Virus record (IMG/VR): IMGVR_UViG_3300035670_001190
Location: 1-24,652 of that record
Reading direction: 5' to 3' (one strand)
Length of the DNA stretch: 24,652 nucleotides
Origin: a virus
The translations under genes were made by a program, and so were the position numbers. Under the pieces are notes generated by a model. That model was not told where the DNA came from and did not search any database. It was given only the letters and a program-made list of their open reading frames with translations. Every line of letters starts with the position of its first letter. The stretch's first letter is position 1. Shown here one piece after another: positions 1-6,246 of the stretch.

Positions 1-675
1 GATGTCATCACACGTCGCAGGCAAGAAACAATCAGTCGTCAAATCCGACGACTCTGAACTGGCACGAGTGAAAGGAGCTTTGTAGCGCACACGTACCGTG
101 CCAGCCATCACCGGCTCATCAAACACAAGCGTGTTCCCTGACGCAAAATCGGAGGTCGGCAAACCAGTCTGCAAACGCACGTAACTCAACACGGGATGGT
201 CGTCAGCCAAATAACGCAGACGCACATCCAACAACTCCAGAATCGTTCCCGACCCAGTAATGTTGATTTGGCGATCCGAACCGTTGTACGTCAAATCGAC
301 GCTCACCACACGAAACAAACCGTTCGCCGTAGAAGACAAATCATCAAGGTCTGCGTTCAACGCATCCAACATCTGTGCCCGAGGGAACCGTGGGCTGAGC
401 GTTACTATCGCTCCCGAAGCGTGGGATGTCGCAGTCGTGCCTGCATAACCGCGTTCGACCGTAAGTGTTTTCGTCGCAGGGTTCGCATCCCAAACATAGA
501 AAAGTTCTGATCCGACCTCGAATACAGAACCAGTACGAAGGCCGCCAACATCGTAAGAAGTGACAACACTCGTGTCACCACTCGTGAGACTTGCAGCCAA
601 CTTGTTGCGTTCTTCAACGACCCCTGCCAACATCTGCCGCGAAGCCCTGTTCAGGACCGTCGCAACCGTAGTCAT
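1..675 (-). CDS. Virion structural protein, partial (runs off left edge)
   Basis: An uninterrupted minus-strand frame of 225 codons starts at the ATG at 675 and is still open at position 1, so the C-terminus is missing. It begins MTTVATVLNRASRQMLAGVV. It continues with a beta-rich stretch containing SVFEVG, FYVWDAN and TLTVERGYAGTTATSHASGA, then RFPRAQMLDALNADLDDL and later LLDVRLRYLADDHPV. I associate this pattern with uncharacterised actinophage structural proteins made near head-tail joining or minor tail genes, but I cannot assign a precise role. The ATG follows the TAG of the 51-aa gene directly (TAGATG), so translation is probably coupled. Coding is clear from the open frame and composition; function is inferred from position in the virion operon. 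Confidence 0.8.
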   Translation of the reverse strand, partial: MTTVATVLNRASRQMLAGVVEERNKLAASLTSGDTSVVTSYDVGGLRTGSVFEVGSELFYVWDANPATKTLTVERGYAGTTATSHASGAIVTLSPRFPRAQMLDALNADLDDLSSTANGLFRVVSVDLTYNGSDRQINITGSGTILELLDVRLRYLADDHPVLSYVRLQTGLPTSDFASGNTLVFDEPVMAGTVRVRYKAPFTRASSESSDLTTDCFLPATCDDI

Positions 676-831
676 CTAGTAGACGTACCCTCCGTACCCT
701 GGGAACGAACCTGCTTGTGCTTTAGCAGACGACTTACGAGTACGCTTACCCTTCTTTGCTTTCGGTGCAGGACGATACTCCTTAGCGGGAGCGCCCTTCA
801 CGGAAGACTTCTTGTTCTTTGGGAGAGGCAT
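676..831 (-). CDS. Small basic protein, 51 aa, with Gly/Tyr C-terminus
   Basis: This short gene encodes MPLPKNKKSS followed by a Lys/Arg-rich middle and the tail SFPGYGGYVY. About 27% of residues are Lys or Arg. Its ATG overlaps the stop of the 38-aa gene by one base (TAATG), and its TAG abuts the ATG of the downstream structural gene, so it sits inside a tightly coupled chain. I recognise no domain. Similar tiny basic proteins occur in the structural regions of actinophages. DNA binding, or a role inside the capsid, would fit the composition but is only an inference. Confidence 0.72.
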   Translation of the reverse strand: MPLPKNKKSSVKGAPAKEYRPAPKAKKGKRTRKSSAKAQAGSFPGYGGYVY

Positions 832-947
832 TACTTACGCTTGCCCTTCTTGCCGCGCTTCATCTTGCCGTACTCCATCATCTGTTCCTTCTTGGACTCA
901 GACTTCTCGTGACGCATCTTGGCGGCCTTGGACTTGTACTTGCTCAT
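831..947 (-). CDS. Very small highly basic protein, 38 aa
   Basis: The frame starts MSKYKSKAAKMRHEKSESKK and ends RGKKGKRK, with 16 of 38 residues Lys or Arg. The start is well supported: GGAGGT lies 7 nt before the ATG at 947. It ends in TAATG overlap with the next gene. The gap to the upstream DUF6321-like gene is 22 bp and holds this ribosome binding site. No known domain is visible. The charge suggests nucleic-acid contact, but this cannot be shown from sequence. Confidence 0.72.
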   Translation of the reverse strand: MSKYKSKAAKMRHEKSESKKEQMMEYGKMKRGKKGKRK

Positions 948-969
948 GGGTGTTACCTCCCGAGGAATC

Positions 970-1230
970 CTAGCAGTCCCATTTACGCAAAGCCAAAGCC
1001 TTACGCGTCGGACGACCTTTGCTGTCCTTCATCGGACCAGGCATCCCACCCATGCGGGCACAAAAGGATCGGCGTCGAGCAGCAGCTTTCGGTGACCGTT
1101 TCGCCTGAGCAGCTGACACAGGCGGCTTCAGATTCATACCCTGACGTTTAGCAGACGCACGACCCTTAGCGTTCAAACCACCCTTCGGGTCTTTGCCTTC
1201 TTTGCGTTGCCACGCCGGAGTCTTAGCCAT
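970..1230 (-). CDS. DUF6321-like small phage protein, 86 aa
   Basis: The protein begins MAKTPAWQRKEGKDPKGGLN, then NAKGRASAKRQGMNLKPP, and ends in a conserved-looking block with SFCARMGGMPGPMKD and GRPTRKALALRKWDC. These blocks match my memory of the DUF6321 family, common in phage structural regions and of unknown function. I chose the ATG at 1230 over an in-frame start 20 codons upstream because the family begins with the KTPAWQRKEGK block. The gene overlaps the stop of the 54-aa gene by 8 bp. It is rich in Lys/Arg and has two Cys residues. Family recognition is by eye. Confidence 0.85.
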   Translation of the reverse strand: MAKTPAWQRKEGKDPKGGLNAKGRASAKRQGMNLKPPVSAAQAKRSPKAAARRRSFCARMGGMPGPMKDSKGRPTRKALALRKWDC

Positions 1231-1387
1231 TGCGTTTCGCCCACGCGTTGTCAACAAGATTCGGATACGGGCGACCAGCATCGGCGGCACGTCGCTTCGC
1301 AGCAGACTTCTGCTTCGGACTCAACGGCTTAGATTTCTTGTTCGGGTTCTTCTTGTCCCAGAACGCTTTCTTACTTTTTCTTTGCAC
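1223..1387 (-). CDS. Small basic FWDKKNP-type phage protein, 54 aa
   Basis: I place the start at the GTG at 1387 because GGAGG lies 6 nt upstream. The alternative ATG at 1414 would extend the protein by nine residues without a better ribosome site. The product contains KKAFWDKKNPNKKSKPLSP and ends AGRPYPNLVDNAWAKRNG, a pattern I recall from small actinophage proteins of unknown function next to DUF6496/DUF6321 genes. About 31% of residues are Lys or Arg. It overlaps the end of the DUF6496-like gene by 17 bp and the start of the DUF6321-like gene by 8 bp. Confidence 0.78.
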   Translation of the reverse strand: MQRKSKKAFWDKKNPNKKSKPLSPKQKSAAKRRAADAGRPYPNLVDNAWAKRNG

Positions 1388-1511
1388 GGCGAGCCTCCGA
1401 CAATGCGATGGCAACAGCCTGCTTACGCTTGGTTACCTTTTTGCCTGATGACGACTTCAGCGTTCCACGCTTATATTCGCCCATAACTTTTTGTACCTTG
1501 GTCTTTTTCAT
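1371..1511 (-). CDS. DUF6496-like small phage protein, 46 aa
   Basis: Reading from the ATG at 1511, the product begins MKKTKVQKVMGEYKRGTLKS, then carries SSSGKKVTKRKQAVAIALSE and ends ARRAKKK. The KVM.EYK.G.L...GKKVT.RKQAVAIALSEA pattern fits the DUF6496 family, which is widespread in phages and has no known function. The start overlaps the glycosyltransferase stop as ATGA, indicating coupling. 17 of 46 residues are Lys or Arg. It is the first of five consecutive very small basic genes that end the visible operon. Confidence 0.83.
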   Translation of the reverse strand: MKKTKVQKVMGEYKRGTLKSSSGKKVTKRKQAVAIALSEARRAKKK

Positions 1512-2611
1512 CGTACCTCCACTGTATATGCATCAACATAACCTGACGCAAGCAGCACGTCAAGCACCCCTTCAGGTACCCGCAACGGCTCCCCTCTCAC
1601 AAACCTGTAGGTCTTGCCGGCGATGTCGCATTGCAGGGTGCGTTTCAAGGTGACGTTATGCCAGAGGGTAGCGGTTTCGGTTGAGGTGTCGGTGAGCAGG
1701 GTGCCTGCGGGGAGGGTGTCTGCGAGCTGTCTGGCAGCAGATGTCCAGGACCATTTGCGAACCTCGGGCAGTTTGGCTTTCGCCCACGCCACATGGGTGT
1801 CGTGGTTGGCGTACATTTCGCGCATCGCCTCCGCCAACTCTCGTGGGTCGGTTTCATCCCAGTCGCCACCATAAATCGACGGTGACGGCTTATGGCCCAA
1901 CACGAATGGGGAGAGATGAGCGAAACCTTTCTGTCCCGAGGAGTCATTGAGAATCGTTGGGATACCGCACGCCATCGCCTGCAACGGCATCAACCCGAAA
2001 CCCTCGCCCCTAGTGACCGCGATGTAACAGTCGGCTTGATGGAAGTAGTCGATGGTTTCTTGGTCGGTGAACCAGCCTCGGTGCATAAACACGTTGTCCG
2101 GCAACTTCAGATCAGGTACCCCGTGCGCTTCAGGGTTCGGTTTCAAGTGAAGTTCGGCGTCAAGGTCCGCCAACTTGAACGCCTCCAACACGATGTCCAG
2201 CCCTTTACGCAACCACTGTGACCCGCCAGCATGAAACCTAAACCTCGGGTTCGCTGGCCGCTGTTTGGGTTTCCAAATCTTTGTGTCCACCCCCAACGGA
2301 ACCTTATGCACATTGTTGTGATGCCGAGAAAACAACTCAACGTTATGGTCGCAAGGGACGATGATTTGGTCGTAGACGTTCATCCAGTCAATGAATCGTT
2401 GGTTGAGTTGGGTTGATTCCCACATCGTAAAACAGGCTCGCCACTGGTTCTTGTAGAACGTTTTGATTTGGTATGGCTGCATCATGTTCACCATGACACT
2501 CGCGTGTTCGTGCAGGGTCACATCCTTGGGCACATGGTCCATGAACCCTTTGAACATTGCACCGTATCCGTAACGTGGGTGCGGATATCCCAACCAGGAT
2601 TGGTAGTTCAA
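1508..2611 (-). CDS. Glycosyltransferase, GT-B fold, family 4-like, 367 aa
   Basis: The protein has the layout of a GT4-type retaining glycosyltransferase. An N-terminal half includes FTMWESTQLNQRF (about 61-73) and VPLGVDT (104-110). A donor-binding half has GGSQWLRKGLDIVLEAF (129-145) and TRGEGFGLMPLQAMACGIPT (200-219). The usual E-x7-E signature reads E203-x7-Q211, so the second Glu is Gln. After about residue 320 comes an extra domain containing AGKTYRFVRGEPLRVPEGVL, perhaps a small beta unit. The TTG start at 2611 overlaps the upstream stop as TTGA, which is why I accept it. Lying among virion genes, it may glycosylate a virion protein, or a host surface or DNA target. Donor and acceptor are unknown. 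Confidence 0.9.
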   Translation of the reverse strand: MNYQSWLGYPHPRYGYGAMFKGFMDHVPKDVTLHEHASVMVNMMQPYQIKTFYKNQWRACFTMWESTQLNQRFIDWMNVYDQIIVPCDHNVELFSRHHNNVHKVPLGVDTKIWKPKQRPANPRFRFHAGGSQWLRKGLDIVLEAFKLADLDAELHLKPNPEAHGVPDLKLPDNVFMHRGWFTDQETIDYFHQADCYIAVTRGEGFGLMPLQAMACGIPTILNDSSGQKGFAHLSPFVLGHKPSPSIYGGDWDETDPRELAEAMREMYANHDTHVAWAKAKLPEVRKWSWTSAARQLADTLPAGTLLTDTSTETATLWHNVTLKRTLQCDIAGKTYRFVRGEPLRVPEGVLDVLLASGYVDAYTVEVR

Positions 2612-2841
2612 TCTGCGATCTTCTCTAGTTTGGCTGACCCGTCAATCTTCGTTGGTTGCCCACCCGTTTTGCGGATGCGCTTGTAGGCATCCAAGTCTTT
2701 GTCAAGCTGTTTTTCTTTGGCGTTCAAATGTTGGACGTTGTGGCGTGTTGGCATCGCAACACCGGACATGCGCACATGGCTGATACGGCAAGCGAAACAG
2801 CCTTCAACGTCAAGTGTTGGGTGTGTTTCTGCGTGTTTCAT
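2608..2841 (-). CDS. Small CxxC phage protein, 77 aa
   Basis: The product starts MKHAETHPTLDVEGCFACRI, continues SHVRMSGVAMPTRHNVQHLN, then a Lys/Asp-rich helix and GQPTKIDGSAKLEKIAD. The HP.LDVEGCFAC...MPTRH pattern is one I recall from actinophage proteins of unknown function near tail genes. One CxxC plus His residues (His6, His22 and His33) could bind a metal, but a full four-ligand site is not certain. It is coupled to the glycosyltransferase by a TTGA overlap and follows the 94-aa gene after 6 bp. Confidence 0.8.
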   Translation of the reverse strand: MKHAETHPTLDVEGCFACRISHVRMSGVAMPTRHNVQHLNAKEKQLDKDLDAYKRIRKTGGQPTKIDGSAKLEKIAD

Positions 2842-2847
2842 TTTCCC

Positions 2848-3132
2848 CTACGAAATGTATGCGCCGTAACCTGCCGCAGTAAGACTAGCAACCTCATCAG
2901 CCGACACTTCGTTATCTGTCCCACCCCAATACACCTTGGAGATCGTGGTGATGTCGTTTGGTTCGTTCTCGGTGTAGGTGCCGTTGGTGAGTAGGAACAC
3001 GTTCCTACCGCGAGGTTCGGCATCGAAGTGGCGGAACAGCGAATACGCCAGTCGTACCTCTTGGGAATCGAACTCCTTGGGTGGGATACCCAACACTAGG
3101 AAGTCGTCGGTTGGTGGTCTAAAGATGCTCAC
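2848..3132 (-). CDS. Small virion-region protein, 94 aa, sharing a C-terminal domain with its neighbour
   Basis: The first 26 residues (MSIFRPPTDDFLVLGIPPKE and following) are unique. The rest aligns by eye with the last 64 residues of the 360-aa repeat protein upstream. NVFLLTNGTYT corresponds to NVYKLTDGSYT, KVYWGGTDNEVSADE to KIYYGGSQNFVTAEE, and LTAAGYGAYIS to LIAAGYGDYVS. The GTG start at 3132 overlaps the upstream stop (GTGA). The shared unit is probably a small virion domain, perhaps for capsid or tail attachment or for host contact. I know of no assigned function. The tandem arrangement indicates domain duplication. Confidence 0.8.
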   Translation of the reverse strand: MSIFRPPTDDFLVLGIPPKEFDSQEVRLAYSLFRHFDAEPRGRNVFLLTNGTYTENEPNDITTISKVYWGGTDNEVSADEVASLTAAGYGAYIS

Positions 3133-4211
3133 GAGACGTAATCACCATAGCCTGCCGCAATCAGGTCGGCTTTCTCCTCGGCGGTCACAAAGTTCTGGGA
3201 GCCTCCGTAATAAATCTTGGCAATCAACGAATAGTCCCTCTGCTCCACCGTCGTATAAGAACCATCAGTGAGTTTGTAGACGTTGCTACCGGCATAGGTG
3301 GGTTCGGCGTAACGGAACAGGCGGCCCGCAATCGACATGTCGTGGCGATCCGCTGGGGCAATCTCGGTGGTTGCGGGTGGGCGGAACAGCAGCAGTTTGA
3401 CTGTGGTGGTCGACTGGCTGCTGGTGCCTGCGGCTGTGGCGGTGCGTTGTGCGACACGAGCCGACACAATCTCCCTGCCACCCGCACCTGTGGCTGTGGC
3501 GGTACGGAAACGGGTGATGAGTTTGATGACTGTGGAATCGCCTGTGCCGGTGCCCGTAGCGGTGCGGGGTGCGATATGCAGTTGACTGACGCTCGATGCA
3601 CCTGTCCCCGAGGCGGTGCCCATGCGTGCGCGAGTAACCGCACCCGCAGCCGTCTGGGTGCCTGTGCCTGCGCCTGTGGCGGTACGTGGCACGATACGAA
3701 GCCCTGTGGCGCTCTGGGTGCCCGTACCTGAGCCAGATGCAGTGAAGGCGCGGGTGACCACGCCAGACGCGCTAGAAGCCCCTGTGCCTGCACCCGTGGC
3801 TGTACGCGGTGCAATATGCAACCCGACAGCACCACCGTCCGTGGTCCCTTGACCACTAGCAGTAGCCGACCGTGGGACGACACGCTCACCCTCAGCAGTC
3901 TGCGTACCCGTACCAGCGGCGAGTGCCGTGCGCTTAGCAACCAGCACCGTAGTAGTCGATGATGCACCTGACCCTGAACCTGTCGCAGTACGCGGCGATA
4001 CAACTAGACGTTGCGCAGTTGACGACCCTGTACCTGCTGCTGAAGCAGTACGGTCAACGACGACTATACCGCGATAGAAACCTTGCGTCGTCTTATAAGG
4101 AGAAGCGAAATAGACGACCTTGCGGTACGTGTAATTCGGTACTTCCTCAAACTCTCGAAACCCAGGAGAGTCGGTGAACCCGAAACTGAAATCGGTGACT
4201 CCAGTAGCCAT
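3129..4211 (-). CDS. Thr/Ala/Gly repeat protein, 360 aa, probable virion fibre or decoration protein
   Basis: There are three parts. Residues 1-48 are a unique N-terminus with aromatic residues (FSFGFTDSPGFREFEEVPNY). Residues 49-270 hold about 11 units of roughly 20 residues around the core (V/I)xxRTATGxGTGxxS. Residues 297-360 form the C-terminal domain shared with the next gene. Short Gly/Ser/Thr/Ala repeats with one regularly spaced basic residue suggest an extended fibre or stalk. Position after the capsid and small tail-type genes supports a virion role. The ATG at 4211 lies 14 bp after the stop of the upstream gene. Tail fibre, head fibre and adhesin-like linker are all possible. Confidence 0.85.
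   Translation of the reverse strand: MATGVTDFSFGFTDSPGFREFEEVPNYTYRKVVYFASPYKTTQGFYRGIVVVDRTASAAGTGSSTAQRLVVSPRTATGSGSGASSTTTVLVAKRTALAAGTGTQTAEGERVVPRSATASGQGTTDGGAVGLHIAPRTATGAGTGASSASGVVTRAFTASGSGTGTQSATGLRIVPRTATGAGTGTQTAAGAVTRARMGTASGTGASSVSQLHIAPRTATGTGTGDSTVIKLITRFRTATATGAGGREIVSARVAQRTATAAGTSSQSTTTVKLLLFRPPATTEIAPADRHDMSIAGRLFRYAEPTYAGSNVYKLTDGSYTTVEQRDYSLIAKIYYGGSQNFVTAEEKADLIAAGYGDYVS
3402..4067 (-). repeat. About 11 imperfect 60-bp coding repeats (20-residue period)
   Basis: The central part of the 360-aa gene repeats at about 60 bp. The translated core is RTATGxGTG, with variants RTASAAGTG, RTALAAGTG and RSATASGQG. Most units are 19-22 residues. DNA copies have diverged, for example GTGCGGGGTGCGATATGCAG against GTACGCGGTGCAATATGCAA, so this is an old or selected repeat and not a recent identical expansion. 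Such arrays can change copy number by recombination. Confidence 0.85.
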
Positions 4212-4225
4212 CTGGCTACCTCACC

Positions 4226-4588
4226 TCAATCCAATGTCAGCGTCAGCGAAGTGATCTGAAAAGTGTCACCAGCAGTCACAGCAGCAGACGACGACAATGC
4301 ACCAGTCCACAAACAGTTACCGGTAGTGGAGTTATCCCACAGCGAGAAATGCGAATAGGTTTCCGTGGTGGAAACGTTCGTCCACTCAACGGTCGCAGAC
4401 GACGCCATCGAACCAGATGACGCAGCAGAAAACGTGACTTCCCTGCGGGTGGTTTCCGTGGCTGCGTTGCTCGTGCCCGCTTCACCAGGGTCACCGGTGT
4501 GCAGCTTCACGTAGACGTTGCTCACCGAGAACGATTGAGCGCGAAGGGTATCAAGCAGTTTGTTCTCTGCGTAGTTAGAAATCGACAT
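4226..4588 (-). CDS. Small tail-fibre-like / tail accessory protein, 120 aa
   Basis: The product starts MSISNYAENKLLDTLRAQSF and contains VYVKLHTGDPGEAGTSNAAT, then TRREVTFSAASSG, FSLWDN, CLWTGALSS and a C-terminal DTFQITSLTLTLD. This SNYAENKLLD...LHTGDPGEAGT...VTF...GD.F.I..L.L.LD pattern is that of small phage proteins usually annotated as phage tail fibre protein, about 120-130 aa, mostly beta. The length fits the family. GAGGT lies 5 nt before the ATG. It is the first gene after the capsid terminator and follows a predicted promoter, so it may begin a separate transcript for tail or decoration genes. Confidence 0.85.
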   Translation of the reverse strand: MSISNYAENKLLDTLRAQSFSVSNVYVKLHTGDPGEAGTSNAATETTRREVTFSAASSGSMASSATVEWTNVSTTETYSHFSLWDNSTTGNCLWTGALSSSAAVTAGDTFQITSLTLTLD

Positions 4589-4605
4589 CAGTTACCTCGC
4601 GCAAA

Positions 4606-4614
4606 ATGATAGCA
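4606..4614 (-). promoter_or_regulatory. Putative extended -10 promoter, TGCTATCAT
   Basis: Just after the terminator T-run, the minus strand reads TGCTATCAT: a TATCAT -10 (5 of 6 to TATAAT) preceded by TGn. No good -35 is seen because that place is taken by the terminator stem. It lies about 18 bp before the ATG of the 120-aa gene. It could restart transcription beyond the capsid terminator. Confidence 0.4.
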
Positions 4615-4615
4615 G

Positions 4616-4664
4616 AAAAAACGAAGGAGGGGTGGCCGACCAGGGGAACGTCGAACCACCCCTC
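4616..4664 (-). terminator. Rho-independent terminator after the major capsid gene
   Basis: The minus-strand transcript forms GAGGGGTGG paired with CCACCCCTC (perfect 9 bp, arms at 4656-4664 and 4627-4635), followed after 5 nt by six T residues (4616-4621). It lies between the capsid gene and the tail-type gene, the usual place for a terminator that lowers expression of genes after the capsid. The loop is about 20 nt, longer than typical. Confidence 0.8.
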
Positions 4665-4675
4665 ACAATCGTTGA

Positions 4676-4693
4676 CTGAACTGGTTAGTTCAG
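4676..4693 (-). other. Hairpin immediately after the capsid stop codon
   Basis: CTGAACT-GGTT-AGTTCAG is a perfect 7-bp inverted repeat with a 4-nt loop, directly after the capsid gene's TAA. Together with the terminator 12 bp further on it makes a double hairpin at the 3' end of the capsid message. It could protect the mRNA end from exonucleases. This is structural inference. Confidence 0.6.
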
Positions 4694-5653
4694 TTACGCG
4701 CCGAGCGAGGACGCCGACTCAATGCGACGCAGTGAAGCCTCGCGGAATCGTGCGTAACCGCCGAGCCAGTACCAGCCGACCGGCTGGAAGCGCTGCAGCA
4801 CGTCGACCACTGGACCGCGCACAACGCGTGGGAACGCGCCGTTGCCATCCACGATCGAGTGGGCCTTGGCGAGTGCCTGACGTCCACAGATGTGGGTGCA
4901 GTACGCGTCAATGGTGCCCGTCGAGCCTGAGCCGTTGGAGGCGTTCTCGAAAATCTTCGCACGTGGCGTCTCAATGAAACGCACACCTTCGAAGGCTCCG
5001 ATTTCGCCGTTGTAGATACCGGCTGGGTCGCTGTACACGTGCGGGTCACGCCACGACGCAACACCGGTTTCACGGCGAAGGTCGTAGGACACGTCTGGGT
5101 GAATGTAACCCATGTACATGCCGTTGAACGAAACGGCGTTGGCCTTGCGGAGGGCGGCGACAATCTTGCGAACGTCGTTTGCCTCGATGATGTCTGCTGC
5201 CGCAATGTTGTTGCGAGCAGTTGGGGTGGTGGTTCCGCCACCGCCGTAGATCACGTTGGTGCCAGCCGAAAGCACGTCACGGATAACTCCGTCGATGCTG
5301 ATACCGGCGTTGTAACCAACGAGGTTTGCGGCTGCCGCATCCACGTCAAGGAACGACGTGCCACGCAACTTGGCGGTGGTGTTCACGGCATTGCCGTACT
5401 CATCCAACGTCACTTCAACTTGGCTGTCACCCATGACAACTGGGGTCACGTCGGTGTCCTCAGTCAAGGTGCTGGTCTTCTCGCTCAGGTCATTGAAAAT
5501 GGTGAACTTCACCGATGATCCTGGCATTGCTTGTGCGACTGGCATCACGTCTGCAACCGCGTCGAACAAAAGTTCGCTGCGGAGTGCGAAGTACGCAATC
5601 CTGTCAAATGCAACCTGGTCTGTGAGCAGGCTGCTCTGTTGTGTCTTGGACAT
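4694..5653 (-). CDS. Major capsid protein, N4-gp56 family (HK97 fold), 319 aa
   Basis: This is the main shell protein. It has the N4-gp56-type plan: an N-terminal helix (TDQVAFDRIAYFALRSELLF), then the E-loop region with KFTIFNDLSEKTSTLTEDTD and VTLDEYGNAVNTT. The central part carries DVRKIVAALRKANAVSFNGM, YIHPDVSYDLRRETG and IYNGEIGAFEGVRFIETPRA. The C-terminal strand region reads GPVVDVLQRFQPVGWYWLGG. Length is normal for the family. It follows the scaffold gene by 39 bp, and two hairpins including a terminator follow its stop, as expected for the most highly expressed virion gene. Confidence 0.95.
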   Translation of the reverse strand: MSKTQQSSLLTDQVAFDRIAYFALRSELLFDAVADVMPVAQAMPGSSVKFTIFNDLSEKTSTLTEDTDVTPVVMGDSQVEVTLDEYGNAVNTTAKLRGTSFLDVDAAAANLVGYNAGISIDGVIRDVLSAGTNVIYGGGGTTTPTARNNIAAADIIEANDVRKIVAALRKANAVSFNGMYMGYIHPDVSYDLRRETGVASWRDPHVYSDPAGIYNGEIGAFEGVRFIETPRAKIFENASNGSGSTGTIDAYCTHICGRQALAKAHSIVDGNGAFPRVVRGPVVDVLQRFQPVGWYWLGGYARFREASLRRIESASSLGA

Positions 5654-5655
5654 TT

Positions 5656-5678
5656 CCTGTGGTTCTTTCTCCCACAGG
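5656..5678 (-). promoter_or_regulatory. Hairpin in the capsid gene leader
   Basis: On the minus strand CCTGTGG-(9 nt)-CCACAGG ends two bases before the capsid ATG. The purine-rich loop GAGAAAGAA holds the only good Shine-Dalgarno-like stretch. Folding would either bring that stretch closer to the start or limit ribosome access. Control of capsid translation is possible but unproven. Confidence 0.5.
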
Positions 5679-5692
5679 TTTGTGCCCGTGGG

Positions 5693-6145
5693 CTAGATGT
5701 TTTCTGCTTCTTGCCTTGCCTGAGCCAAAATCTGCATGACCTCTTGCTCGTTACGAGCCTGGTTGATTTTGGTTGACCAATCGACCACAGGATCACTTGA
5801 CTCACCGGCACGTTGAGCCTTCGTAATACGGCTCCACGCATCAGCCTCAGATTTGGCTTGCGCCGTCTCTGCTGCCTTCGCGATGAGATTTGCTTCCTCC
5901 GCTGCTAACCGGATTGCCTCTGGTGTTACTTCGCCGTCGTAGCCTTTTACGAAATACTTCGAAACAGGATTATCCATTGGGACTCCTGCTTTGATGAAAG
6001 CCATTTCGCGTTTGACTGCTTCGGCTTCCGCAAGCTGTTTCTTCAGCTCTGCGGCTTCCTTTTCCAGTAGACGCATCCGTGCCCGCACGGGGTCTTTCGG
6101 TGCCTCGTCAACATTGTCGTCTTCGAACTCGTGGACATTGGACAT
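5693..6145 (-). CDS. Capsid scaffolding protein, 150 aa
   Basis: It is acidic at the N-terminus (MSNVHEFEDDNVDEAPKDPV), then has a heptad-rich coiled coil (RARMRLLEKEAAELKKQLAEAEAVK, about 21-47) and FIKAGVPMDNPVSKYFVKGY. The motif VTPEAIRLAAEEANLI follows, and the C-terminus is helical and charged. Coiled coil, small size and position directly before the capsid gene are the hallmarks of a phage scaffold that guides procapsid assembly. AAAGGAG lies 7 nt before the ATG, a strong site. A promoter is predicted in the 101-bp gap upstream. Confidence 0.85.
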   Translation of the reverse strand: MSNVHEFEDDNVDEAPKDPVRARMRLLEKEAAELKKQLAEAEAVKREMAFIKAGVPMDNPVSKYFVKGYDGEVTPEAIRLAAEEANLIAKAAETAQAKSEADAWSRITKAQRAGESSDPVVDWSTKINQARNEQEVMQILAQARQEAENI

Positions 6146-6211
6146 TGGCTCACTCCTTTACCCACACCAGGTTGGAGGTTCCTGGTGGCTGTGTCTGATA
6201 TGACAACTACC

Positions 6212-6239
6212 AGAGTAGCAGTATGACTACTTTTGTCAA
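6212..6239 (-). promoter_or_regulatory. Putative promoter for scaffold and capsid genes
   Basis: Minus strand: consensus -35 TTGACA (6234-6239), 16-bp spacer, -10 TACTCT (6212-6217). TTGTCA/TGACAA arms flank it (6233-6238 and 6201-6206), which could be an operator. It lies in the only sizeable gap (6146-6246) of the operon between the terminase and the capsid gene, so a dedicated capsid promoter makes sense. Confidence 0.6.
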
Positions 6240-6246
6240 GGGGGTG

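Noticed and set aside
3224-4003. 259-codon minus-strand frame inside the repeat gene
   Set aside because: A long shadow frame caused by the GC-rich repeats; composition (Arg/Pro/Gln/Leu) is typical of an off-frame reading of RTATGxGTG repeats.
3402-4067. CRISPR-like array
   Set aside because: The 60-bp periodicity is continuous, in frame and diverged, with no constant repeat and unique spacers; it is a coding repeat.
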